A stretch of 26,775 nucleotides of DNA, from contig JACPHN010000152.1 of NCBI GenBank assembly GCA_016188575.1, positions 1 through 26,775 of the forward strand, in the 5' to 3' direction. Of this stretch, positions 7,344 to 14,686 are shown piece by piece. Under the pieces are notes generated by a model. It saw nothing but the letters and a program-made list of their open reading frames with translations. It was not told the DNA's origin and made no database searches. The stretch comes from Candidatus Schekmanbacteria bacterium. Lineage in GTDB: Bacteria > CSSED10-310 > JACPHN01. The stretch's first letter is position 1, and every line of letters starts with the position of its first letter. The position numbers and the translations under genes are program-made.

Positions 7344-7688
7344 CTAGAATGATTCGATGGCCTCTTCCTTTGTCGTGTACAGTGCGGTGAACTTGGTGAG
7401 GCCGACCATCTTGAAGATCTTTCGGAAGTACGGCTTCAGACCGCAAATCGCTACCTTTTGCGCGTGCTGCTCGGACCGCATGAAAAGATCAATGAAGACG
7501 GCGATCCCCGCGCTGTTGATGTAGTCGACCCCCTCGAGGCTCAAGATCAACTTGCCCAGGCCCTGCTCGAGAACTTCCTTGTGCGCCTGTGCCAGATCGT
7601 TTTCGGAAAAGCCGGTAATGTCTCCCGCCACTGTAAGGATGGCGACGTCGCCTTCTGTTGAGCGACTGATTCTGGTTTCCTTGTCCAT
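7344..7688 (-). CDS. STAS domain protein (anti-sigma factor antagonist-like)
   Basis: 114-aa single-domain STAS protein: beta-strand AILTVAGDIT (16-25), LGKLILSLEGVDYINSAGIA (44-63) and C-terminal KMVGLTKFTALYTTKEEA. STAS proteins of this size are SpoIIAA/RsbV-like phospho-switches that bind anti-sigma kinases. In SpoIIAA the phosphorylated serine directly precedes the conserved glycine; here that position is Ala60, with Ser59 one residue earlier, a variant common in STAS proteins outside the SpoIIAA group. No anti-sigma kinase gene is adjacent. The ATG at 7688 is chosen over an upstream GTG because AGGAAAGG lies about 10 nt before it and the upstream codons overlap this ribosome site. It is divergent from the GT9 gene. 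Confidence 0.85.
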   Translation of the reverse strand: MDKETRISRSTEGDVAILTVAGDITGFSENDLAQAHKEVLEQGLGKLILSLEGVDYINSAGIAVFIDLFMRSEQHAQKVAICGLKPYFRKIFKMVGLTKFTALYTTKEEAIESF

Positions 7689-7876
7689 GGTACAAACGCC
7701 TTTCCTCACTTCGCTATGCGCTCGCGGGCGAGTCTACTTGCAAATCGCGGGGCTGTCAATCAACGGCGCGAGGCTATAGACTCAGTCCGGCCTGGCCCCG
7801 GGCTGCCGCCGAACCCGCAATCGGCTTCCGGAACTGACGCGCGGAGTTGCGCATTCCGCGGGCGCTGGCTATACGA

Positions 7877-9094
7877 ATGGACATGGACTCTGAGCTCTCA
7901 CCCCAGTCCTCCCCACCTGTCGCGCGGCTCGATTGCCGCCATTTCAGAGGCGACAAGCCGTGTGTAGCGCATCGGCTCTGCCCGGGGTGCGAGGAGTATT
8001 CACCGATGGGAGCGCGAATTTGCATCGTCAAGCTGGGGGCTCTGGGTGATGTGCTCAGAACGACCACGTTGCTCCGCGGGCTCCACGAAGCCTATCCGCG
8101 CTGTCACCTGACGTGGCTGACGTCGCTTGCCGCGATACCACTCCTGGTTCCAAACCGCCTCATCGACCGCGTCTTGGCGATGGGCTTGGAAGCTGTATTG
8201 GCATTGACACCGGAGCGGTTTGACCTCGTGATCAGCCTCGACAAGGAGCCGGCCCCTACGGGATTGGCCGTGTCGCTACGTGCAGACCGCAAGGTCGGCT
8301 TTGGGCGGTCACCATACGGTTCGCTCTGCCCGCTCAATGATGAGTCGCGCCATTGCTTTCAGATGGGATTCGACGATGAGCTGAAGTTTGTTCGAAACCT
8401 GAAGAGCTATCCGCAGCTTGTTTACGAGATGGCCGGACTTCGCTATGCGAGGCAACGATATGTTTTTGAGCCGCGCCCCAAAGACGCGCACTGGGCTCGC
8501 GAGAGGCTTGCGCAAGCGGCCAGCGCCGCTACATTCCGCGATGCGGCGCCACTTGTCGGGCTGAATGTCGGAGCCGGTCCCGTCTATCATGCGAAGTGTT
8601 GGCATCCGGCCGGATTTGCGCGGCTCGCGGTGCTGCTCGAGGGGATCGGCCTGCGCTCAGTGCTGCTCGGAGGACCCGACGACCGCGAGAGGATGGAGGC
8701 TGTCCGTGCCGCCACTGCTGCGCCAGTCCTCAGTGTAGGATGCGAGCAGGATCTGCGCCAGTTTTCGGGCCTTGTCTCGTGTTGCGATGCGATCGTAACC
8801 GGGGACACGCTGGCGATGCATCTGGCGATTGCGCTGGATGTTCCGACGGTCGTATTGGTGGGTGCAACCTCTGCGCAAGAGATCGAGTTGTATGATCGCG
8901 GCGAGCTCATGGTCGCAGATTATCCGTGCAGTCCTTGTTATCTGAGCAAGTGTGACGAGGCGCGTAGACCGCCCGGCCGCCCGCATTGCCTGGAAGCGAT
9001 CGCCGCCGAAACGGTGGCGGATGCCGTCGTACGGGTGCTGGCCAAGCGGAGGGGGCGGCCCAGCGAACCGGAGGAGCGAGGAAGAAGATCATGA
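7877..9094 (+). CDS. Glycosyltransferase family 9 (heptosyltransferase-like) protein
   Basis: GT-B-fold glycosyltransferase of family 9, the family of LPS heptosyltransferases. The N-domain begins ICIVKLGALGDVLRTT (~48-63); the C-domain holds the nucleotide-sugar loop (LVGLNVGAG, WHPAGFARLA), VLLGGPDD, and VTGDTLAMHLAIAL with the usual acid/His pattern. The C-terminus has the family's CSPCYLSKC...HCLEAI cysteine block. Before the fold lies a Cys/His motif, DCRHFRGDKPC then H and CPGC (C20, C29, H32, C35, C38), that could bind a metal. It likely adds a sugar to an LPS-core-like acceptor at the inner membrane. The start is uncertain: ATG 7877 lacks a clear ribosome site, and a TTG at 7847 and an ATG at 7883 are alternatives. 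The stop overlaps the amidohydrolase start (ATGA). Confidence 0.88.
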   Translation: MDMDSELSPQSSPPVARLDCRHFRGDKPCVAHRLCPGCEEYSPMGARICIVKLGALGDVLRTTTLLRGLHEAYPRCHLTWLTSLAAIPLLVPNRLIDRVLAMGLEAVLALTPERFDLVISLDKEPAPTGLAVSLRADRKVGFGRSPYGSLCPLNDESRHCFQMGFDDELKFVRNLKSYPQLVYEMAGLRYARQRYVFEPRPKDAHWARERLAQAASAATFRDAAPLVGLNVGAGPVYHAKCWHPAGFARLAVLLEGIGLRSVLLGGPDDRERMEAVRAATAAPVLSVGCEQDLRQFSGLVSCCDAIVTGDTLAMHLAIALDVPTVVLVGATSAQEIELYDRGELMVADYPCSPCYLSKCDEARRPPGRPHCLEAIAAETVADAVVRVLAKRRGRPSEPEERGRRS

Positions 9095-10074
9095 AATCGT
9101 TGTCGCGGTCCGTGGTCGATTTTCATCTTCACTTGATCACGAGGGCGACACTTGTCGGCAGGGAGCTGCAAGCACCGCCCCACAAGCGGCACCTTCTCGC
9201 CAAAGACGACGAGAGGCATCGCCGTCATGTCAGCAGAATCGGCAATGCCCCCATGCAAGTTGTGGACGAGCCCATCGAAACTACCGCATCGCGATGGGTC
9301 GCGGAGCTCGATAGCGCGGGCGTGGACGTGGGCACGTTCTATGTTACCGGCGGGAACCGGAATGATGTGCTGGCTCTCGTATCCAAAGCGCCACGCAGGA
9401 TCGTCGGATTCACTTGGATCGATGACCCCTGTGGGCCGGGAGCGGTGTCGCAACTCGAACGCGATGTGGCGGACGGATTCGCCGGTGTCAAGCTCTACCC
9501 ACCGCTACAGCTCTATCACGCCTATGACGAGCGCGCCTATCCCTTGTACGAGAAGATTCAGGAGTTGTGCCTGCCAGTCGTTTTTCACATGGGCGTCAGC
9601 ATTGGCTACCTCACCGACTTGCGATATGCGAACCCCACGGATCTGCAGCCGGTTGCCCGGGACTTTCCGGAGATGCCGGTAGTCATGGCGCATTTTGGGA
9701 CAGGCTATATGCGGGAGGCACTGTTTACCGCCTACCATTGTCACAATGTCATGTTCGATACGTCAAGCTCGAATATTTGGCGAGAATTCCTTCCCGCACG
9801 GCCGAGCCTGAGAGACGTATTCGCCCAGTTTCTGGATGCCGTTGGGGCGCACCGCATTCTTTTCGGAAGCGACTCCAGTTACTTCCCCAGGGGCTATCGC
9901 AGAGATCTCTTGGCCGAGCAAACCGAGATCCTGCATCAACTCGGCATATCGGATGACGACATGGCGGCAATCATGGGGGGAAACGCGCGGCGGCTGTTGG
10001 CGAGGTCAGACCTTGAGCTCTCCGGCAGTGGCGAGCGCGATTCGCATCTGCAATCTGGCGATATCGAAAAGTAG
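9091..10074 (+). CDS. Amidohydrolase family (TIM-barrel metal-dependent hydrolase)
   Basis: 327-aa protein of the amidohydrolase-2 group. Visible metal-site residues are the N-terminal HxH in DFHLHL (His12, His14), His166 in VVFHMG, His201 in VVMAHFGTG and Asp261 in ILFGSDSSYF; AGVKLYPPLQ (131-140) is the strand-3 motif of the group. Relatives catalyse decarboxylation or hydrolysis of small carboxylates and amides; the substrate is unknown. The ATG shares ATGA with the GT9 stop and is preceded by a purine-rich GGAGGAGCGAGGAAG, so the two are translationally coupled. A longer frame back to 8986 lies within the GT9 gene and is rejected. The last ~20 residues (LSGSGERDSHLQSGDIEK) are outside the barrel and overlap the opposite-strand gene at 10006 by 69 bp. 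Confidence 0.88.
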   Translation: MKSLSRSVVDFHLHLITRATLVGRELQAPPHKRHLLAKDDERHRRHVSRIGNAPMQVVDEPIETTASRWVAELDSAGVDVGTFYVTGGNRNDVLALVSKAPRRIVGFTWIDDPCGPGAVSQLERDVADGFAGVKLYPPLQLYHAYDERAYPLYEKIQELCLPVVFHMGVSIGYLTDLRYANPTDLQPVARDFPEMPVVMAHFGTGYMREALFTAYHCHNVMFDTSSSNIWREFLPARPSLRDVFAQFLDAVGAHRILFGSDSSYFPRGYRRDLLAEQTEILHQLGISDDDMAAIMGGNARRLLARSDLELSGSGERDSHLQSGDIEK

Positions 10075-10908
10075 ATCGGTCATGGCGCCCAGTCGCTTCT
10101 TGACGGTGCCGACCTTTTCCGCGGACAGAGCAGCGGATGACAGCACCACTGAGCCGCCTTCGGACTTGGTCGCCTTGAGGACGGCACCGGCCTCCCGCTG
10201 AATCGCCGCGATTTTGTCCTTCTCCAGACCTCTGGTCTGTCCATCTTTGATCAACGCCACCATCGAATCGCGTGACAGAGTGCCGGCATCGAAGCCTTGT
10301 TGGACATCGAGAATCGCGCGCAGCGGGAACCCATGTTCCTGAAGCAAGCTGACGAGTCGGCCCAAGCTCCCCTCGACCTGGCCCGCGGAGCCGGCGAGGT
10401 CGACGCCACTTGCGGTATCAGGAGTCAGCGAGGTCAGGGTGGAATCCAGGTCGCCAACGGCTTCCCGGAGCCGTTGCAGCAGCGAAAGGAGCACGGTTCG
10501 TCCGCTCACGGGGCCGCCACCGGCGCTGGAATCGCCAAGAGCGAGGTCCGCCTCCGGGTCGCCGCTGATTTGCCAGGGCTGCACCTTTACCGGCTGGGGC
10601 CGGAAGGGTCGGTCGGCTGCCTCCAGATCGGCTGGTAGCGGCATGCTGAACGTCGGCATCGGTGCGCTGTCGGTAGGCCGGACTAGTGGGCTGCCGGGGG
10701 CTCGCAGGAGAACCTGGATGTCGTTTACGAGGTGGCCGATTTCGTCGAAGAAATCTTGCCCCGCCGTGAGCACGCCCTGAAACTCTTGCTTGAATAGCGC
10801 CGTGCCCCCCACAATCTCGGCCAGCTCGGCGGGGGTTCTGACCTCTGGAGGCAAGATCTCCGGCTGAGGTAATCCGAATCCGAGCCCTCTCCAAATTCCT
10901 CCCAGCAT
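10006..10908 (-). CDS. Hypothetical protein, helix-rich, function unknown
   Basis: 300-aa protein I cannot assign. It has no cysteine, no signal peptide and no membrane segment. Residues ~25-70 are predicted helical by eye (TPAELAEIVGGTALFKQEFQ, FFDEIGHLVNDIQVLLR), followed by a Pro-rich linker (72-115), a Gly/Ser/Asp-rich stretch, and a second helical half (138-300) rich in Leu, Ala and charged residues. ATG 10908 is chosen because GGAG lies 8 nt upstream; the frame can be extended to a TTG at 10971 without a better ribosome site. Its 3' end overlaps the convergent amidohydrolase by 69 bp, which makes either the true end of the amidohydrolase or this gene somewhat doubtful. The length of the open frame and the good ribosome site argue that it is real. 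Confidence 0.6.
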   Translation of the reverse strand: MLGGIWRGLGFGLPQPEILPPEVRTPAELAEIVGGTALFKQEFQGVLTAGQDFFDEIGHLVNDIQVLLRAPGSPLVRPTDSAPMPTFSMPLPADLEAADRPFRPQPVKVQPWQISGDPEADLALGDSSAGGGPVSGRTVLLSLLQRLREAVGDLDSTLTSLTPDTASGVDLAGSAGQVEGSLGRLVSLLQEHGFPLRAILDVQQGFDAGTLSRDSMVALIKDGQTRGLEKDKIAAIQREAGAVLKATKSEGGSVVLSSAALSAEKVGTVKKRLGAMTDLLFDIARLQMRIALATAGELKV

Positions 10909-11018
10909 GATGCGATCTCCGAGGAGTTTCGGTTCTGCGGTGCCAGTAGCGGCGCCGAATGCAGTCGCCAAATTAGGTTATCGCTGCGACGCGGCCGCGA
11001 GTTGCGTCAGGTGCGGCC

Positions 11019-11039
11019 GGACGGCAGACGTCCTTTTTT
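11019..11039 (+). terminator. Terminator-like hairpin between the 10908 gene and fni
   Basis: GGACG (11019-11023) and CGTCC (11029-11033) form a 5-bp GC-rich stem around GCAGA, followed directly by six T (11034-11039). It points rightward in the divergent spacer ahead of the isopentenyl diphosphate isomerase gene, so it would end read-through from the left or act as a leader attenuator if transcription starts upstream. Confidence 0.4.
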
Positions 11040-11067
11040 CATAGCGCGAACTGCGGGCGTAGGCAAG

Positions 11068-11097
11068 TTGAGGAAATCCTGTGCGGCAGCTTATCCT
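11068..11097 (+). promoter_or_regulatory. Possible promoter for fni
   Basis: TTGAGG (11068-11073), an 18-bp spacer and TATCCT (11092-11097) lie downstream of the terminator-like hairpin and about 70 bp ahead of the ATG at 11166. Both boxes have mismatches to consensus. Confidence 0.35.
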
Positions 11098-11165
11098 TTC
11101 ATTTGCGGATCTTCGGCGATACCATGAAACAGGTCACTTCCCAATCCTAATCCAGACCAGAGCCC

Positions 11166-12212
11166 ATGAAAGAGATTCCGGCTGGTCCGCTCCGAAAGCA
11201 GCGGCAGCTCCATGCCGCGGCGTCGGAAGCATCGCAGGCGCGCGGCATAACGACAGGTCTTGACCGTTATCGCCTTGTTCATCAGGGACTTCCCGAGCTC
11301 TCCCTGGAATCCGTGGATACGAGCACGACCTTCCTGGGGCACGCGCTCAGCGCGCCGCTCATCATCGCGTCGATGACTGGAGGCACAGATGAAGCCGGCA
11401 TCATCAATCGGCGACTGGCGATTGCTGCTCAGGAAACCGGCATCGCCATGGGCGTTGGGTCGCAGCGGGTGGCGCTGGAGAACGGCTCCGTAGCGGCGAC
11501 TTTTCAGGTCCGAGGGTACGCACCAGACATCATGCTTTTCGCTAACCTTGGGGCGGTTCAGCTCAACTACGGTTATGGTCCGGACCAGTGTCGTCGCGCC
11601 ATCGAGATGATAGAGGGGGACGCTCTATTCTTGCACATCAACCCGATGCAGGAAAGTGTGCAGGTGGGGGGAGACACCGATTTTTGCGGGTTGCTGGGGA
11701 AGATCGGGTCGATCGTCCGGGCACTTGACCCGGTTCCGGTGCTGGCGAAAGAGGTCGGCAACGGCGTGAGCGAGCGCATGGCGCGGCAGTTGATTGACGT
11801 GGGCGTCGCCGGAATCGATGTCGGTGGCGCCGGAGGTACCGCATTTCAACAAGTTGAGGAGTTGGTGGGGGAGGATGCGGAGCTCGCGGCGATCGCCAGC
11901 GCGTTCATGGGCTGGGGAATTCCGCTCGTGGATTCGCTGCGCGCCGTGCGGAGCTGCTCCATGCACCTGCCACTGATTGCTACAGGGGGGATACGGAGTG
12001 GGGTAGACGTGGCCAAAGCGCTGGCGCTAGGTGCGAACCTCTGTGGGATGGCGTCGCCGTTTCTACGCGCGGCGATGGAATCGGAAGCGGCGGTGGTGGC
12101 CAGAATCCGGGAGCTCGTCGGGGTGCTGCGGAGGGTCATGTTTCTGACCGCCGCGTCGAGCGTCGAGGAGCTCCGCGGTCACCCCGAGGTGCTGGTGCGC
12201 GTCAGTCCCTAG
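11166..12212 (+). CDS. fni: Type 2 isopentenyl-diphosphate delta-isomerase
   Basis: 348-aa FMN-dependent enzyme that interconverts IPP and DMAPP in isoprenoid synthesis. Family motifs in order: RKQRQLHA and TTGLDRYRLVHQGLPEL at the N-terminus, SMTGGT (69-74), GVGSQR (96-101), NLGAVQLNYG, the active-site HINPMQES (157-164), AKEVGNG (194-200), the phosphate-binding GIDVGGAGGT (216-225) and ATGGIRSG. The length fits the family. No strong Shine-Dalgarno precedes the ATG, but the protein start matches the family. No other isoprenoid gene is in the window. The downstream gene is convergent, 49 bp away. Confidence 0.95.
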   Translation: MKEIPAGPLRKQRQLHAAASEASQARGITTGLDRYRLVHQGLPELSLESVDTSTTFLGHALSAPLIIASMTGGTDEAGIINRRLAIAAQETGIAMGVGSQRVALENGSVAATFQVRGYAPDIMLFANLGAVQLNYGYGPDQCRRAIEMIEGDALFLHINPMQESVQVGGDTDFCGLLGKIGSIVRALDPVPVLAKEVGNGVSERMARQLIDVGVAGIDVGGAGGTAFQQVEELVGEDAELAAIASAFMGWGIPLVDSLRAVRSCSMHLPLIATGGIRSGVDVAKALALGANLCGMASPFLRAAMESEAAVVARIRELVGVLRRVMFLTAASSVEELRGHPEVLVRVSP

Positions 12213-12261
12213 CCAGCGCGAGCACCATGGTCACGTTCGCCGCGTGGGCTCAGCGACGGCC

Positions 12262-13251
12262 TCACGCGCCGAACCCCTCTGCGGGCGTCCGACGTATCGG
12301 CGTACCGATGGAGCTTCCCCACTGCTCAGCGAGGCTCCGGGCAGTGTGGTCGCTGCATAACCCGCGCTGCACAGAACGCTCCAGCGATTCCCACAAGCGG
12401 CTTTCTCGCACCCCTTCGTCGAGCATGCCGAGCGCAACGCGATGCACGCCGGGCAAGGAAACGATGTGCTCGGCGTGCAGCACGAGCGCAGCCTGGAGCA
12501 TGTCATCAACGGCGCGGATTCTCGAATCGTGGGCTTCGGTACATTCATAGGGGACGCATCTGCCGCCCGTCGTATCGCGCCGAATGATTACGCGCGCGAC
12601 GGCTCGTCGCGCAGCGGTGGCGTTGCGCGCCCGCTCGGCCAGCATCTCCAAGTAGCGCGCATCCGACCGGCGCAGCCCATGACAGGAGACGAGGGCGCAA
12701 ATGTCTGTTGCGGCGGACGAAGGCTCCAAGATCCTGCTGTACGTAGCGTAGATGAGCGGATCTTGCTCGAGGTCGTCGCCGAACAGGACTTCGGATGCCG
12801 CGGCCGGGAAGACCAAACGATTTCCGAGGAGGGCGAGGAGCTTGTACGCGAATGCGGTCCTGATCGCGCCCAGTCGGCCGCTGAGCAACAATCCGGTCCA
12901 GTTTCTCAACGTGATCCCATCAAACTCGATTTCATCGAGCAATAACCGGCGTTCGAGCACCGGTCGCATGGCGGCGGGGCTGGCGCTGACGAAGTATATG
13001 GGCCGCCGCTCCCCCCCGCGCTGAAGCTCGCCGCTCTCCGATCGCTCGCGCCGCAGCTCGCGCAACAGCCAGACGGCACCTGGAACTGGCTTCTTGTCGA
13101 CGGCGAATTCGACGGCGGTACCGATCATGCCAAGAAGCGAGTGCAGGTTCGTGCTGAGATAGGTGTTGTCGACGTCCCAGGTGAAGATGGGACCCGCATA
13201 TCCTTCATCCGGCTTGCGGTAGATCGTTTGCGCGGTATACGTTTCGTTCAT
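12262..13251 (-). CDS. App1/HAD-like phosphatase (phosphatidate phosphatase APP1 domain)
   Basis: 329-aa protein with HAD phosphatase motifs: motif I TWDVDNTYL (D26, D28, T30), motif II YFVSASP (S89, S91), a candidate motif III Lys137 in FAYKLLALLG, and motif IV VLFGDDLEQDPLIY (D159, D160, D164). The spacing and the GI-TLRNW segment resemble the bacterial branch of the App1 catalytic domain (DUF2183), whose yeast member dephosphorylates phosphatidic acid; the substrate here is not known. It has no signal peptide, so it is probably cytoplasmic. The ATG at 13251 starts the conserved part; the open frame extends to 13416, but the added 55 residues are low-complexity and lie in the divergent promoter region. 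No clear ribosome site is visible. Confidence 0.75.
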   Translation of the reverse strand: MNETYTAQTIYRKPDEGYAGPIFTWDVDNTYLSTNLHSLLGMIGTAVEFAVDKKPVPGAVWLLRELRRERSESGELQRGGERRPIYFVSASPAAMRPVLERRLLLDEIEFDGITLRNWTGLLLSGRLGAIRTAFAYKLLALLGNRLVFPAAASEVLFGDDLEQDPLIYATYSRILEPSSAATDICALVSCHGLRRSDARYLEMLAERARNATAARRAVARVIIRRDTTGGRCVPYECTEAHDSRIRAVDDMLQAALVLHAEHIVSLPGVHRVALGMLDEGVRESRLWESLERSVQRGLCSDHTARSLAEQWGSSIGTPIRRTPAEGFGA

Positions 13252-13346
13252 CGGGTGTCGTGTCGAGGCGCCGGAGGCGGCGGGATTGGATGAAGAGTCT
13301 GACCGCTCTTTCGGTCGATGGCAAGGGCACGGCGATGGCGGTCGAC

Positions 13347-13375
13347 ATGACTTCGCGGCCGCGACGAGGTATACT
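13347..13375 (+). promoter_or_regulatory. Possible promoter for the zinc-ribbon and PP2C genes
   Basis: A near-consensus -10 box TATACT (13370-13375) is preceded at 17 bp by ATGACT (13347-13352), a weak -35. It lies in the ~220-bp divergent spacer, about 95 bp before the ATG at 13470. Confidence 0.4.
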
Positions 13376-13469
13376 TTGAAACAAGACCGATCCCATCTGC
13401 GGGCCAGACTCCCCATACCAACATCCCAAGGAGGCGCGAGAGACTGTGGATCGACACCGAGGTGATGGC

Positions 13470-13682
13470 ATGTCGGACCCTACTGAAAAGCAGATCTCCG
13501 GACGGTGTTTGGTTTGTGGAAAGCCGGCGGAGGCGAGCATTTGCAGCCCTTGCCAGGACCGCATCCGCGCTGAGGCAGCGGGGCGGAAGATTGCGGTGGA
13601 GCGGGGTGGCCGCACGGACCGCGAACGCGGTGTCAGGAAAGGCCCGCCGCCGGCGACACTGCCAGATAACGACGAGCTCTGA
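13470..13682 (+). CDS. Small zinc-ribbon-like protein
   Basis: 70-aa protein with two CxxC pairs, CLVCGKPAEASICSPCQ (near residues 13-28), a treble-clef or zinc-ribbon-type metal site, followed by a charged Arg-rich tail (DRIRAEAAGRKIAVERGG). I do not recognise the family; Arg-rich tail plus zinc site would suit nucleic-acid or protein binding, but that is inference. ATG 13470 is preferred because GAGGTGAT lies directly upstream. An alternative GTG at 13446 (78 aa) has AAGGAGG (13428-13434) at 11-nt spacing. It is followed after 37 bp by the PP2C gene on the same strand, so the two are probably co-transcribed. Confidence 0.7.
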   Translation: MSDPTEKQISGRCLVCGKPAEASICSPCQDRIRAEAAGRKIAVERGGRTDRERGVRKGPPPATLPDNDEL

Positions 13683-13719
13683 TTGATTTGGGCAAGCGTA
13701 GCGCCGAGCGCGGAACGGC

Positions 13720-14610
13720 ATGACACGTCGGATTCAACCTCGAGAGGGCCTGATCGTAGCCAATATCAGTCATCGGGGAAACGTGCGCCGAAACAATGAG
13801 GACTCGTATGGCTACTTCGAGCACCCGGACGAGGGGGAGTTCGCAGCGCGCGGTCGACTTGCAGTGGTTGCAGACGGCATGGGGGGCCAAGCGGCTGGAG
13901 AAGTGGCGAGCTGCATGGCAATCCGGTGTATTCGTACGGCCTACTACGGGGCGTTGTTTGGCGGGCAACGACCGGAAGCCGCGCTCGAGGAGGCCATTCA
14001 GCAGGCGAATGCGCTCATTGCCAAGGAAGCTGACCGGGACGAATCGAAGGCCGGGATGGGTACTACGGTTACGGCTGTCCTGGTCTGCGGCGAGCGCGCC
14101 TGGGTGGCGCACGTCGGTGATAGCCGCGCGTACCTGATGCGCCGGTGGGTGCTGCGGCAGGTCACGGAAGATCACTCACGCGTGTGGGAGCTCGTCAGAA
14201 GCGGGTTCATCGGCACTGATGCCGTCAAGACACATCCGTTCGCGTCTGCCATCTACCGTTCGCTTGGCGTGGCGCACGAAGTGGAAGTCGATGTCACCGG
14301 GCCAATAGCACTTGAGCCCAATGATCGCTTTCTGATCTGTAGCGATGGCCTGACGGATATGGTGAACGACGAGGCGATTGCGGAAGTCCTGGGCACGCAA
14401 GCGCCACCGTCCGCGTGCAAGACACTGGTCGAGCTGGCACGCGAACATGGCGGCAAAGACAACATCACCGTTCAGATCCTCGCGGTGCCTGCGGAGAACG
14501 GGAAGCTTGGCCCACGCCCCGAGACTGCCCAGGAGGGAAGCCGGCGGCGGCCCACGCAAGATACGGGGCTGCGCTCGCTGGTCAGACGCCTCGTGCGCGG
14601 CGCTCCTTGA
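13720..14610 (+). CDS. PP2C-family protein serine/threonine phosphatase
   Basis: 296-aa cytoplasmic metal-dependent phosphatase of the Stp1/PrpC type. Motifs in order: NISHRGNVRRNNEDSYG (N26, E27, D28), VVADGMGGQAAGE (Asp52), GMGTT (112-116), AHVGDSRAYL (Asp134), RSLGV, LICSDGLTDMV (Asp209) and GGKDNITVQ (Asp247). All metal-binding aspartates are present. The C-terminal ~35 residues are Arg/Pro-rich and outside the domain. Such enzymes reverse Hanks-type kinase phosphorylation; no kinase gene is in the window, although two FHA phosphothreonine-binding domains are encoded 7 kb away. The ribosome site before the ATG is weak. It follows the zinc-ribbon-like gene and converges on pyrD. Confidence 0.93.
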   Translation: MTRRIQPREGLIVANISHRGNVRRNNEDSYGYFEHPDEGEFAARGRLAVVADGMGGQAAGEVASCMAIRCIRTAYYGALFGGQRPEAALEEAIQQANALIAKEADRDESKAGMGTTVTAVLVCGERAWVAHVGDSRAYLMRRWVLRQVTEDHSRVWELVRSGFIGTDAVKTHPFASAIYRSLGVAHEVEVDVTGPIALEPNDRFLICSDGLTDMVNDEAIAEVLGTQAPPSACKTLVELAREHGGKDNITVQILAVPAENGKLGPRPETAQEGSRRRPTQDTGLRSLVRRLVRGAP

Positions 14611-14686
14611 ACTGGCGCAGCGGAGGTGCTGGCCGCAGGGCAGGGGGAACGACTCGCACCGCGTGCCGTCCGCTTGCGCGACCTTC

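Noticed and set aside
8986-9090. Longer amidohydrolase start
   Set aside because: Lies inside the 3' end of the GT9 gene; the ATG at 9091 has a ribosome site and the ATGA overlap, and the conserved barrel begins there.
12213-12261. Terminator between fni and the App1-like gene
   Set aside because: No stem with a T tract is visible in the 49-bp convergent gap.
13252-13416. 55-residue N-terminal extension of the App1-like phosphatase
   Set aside because: Low-complexity and within the divergent promoter region; the conserved part starts at 13251.
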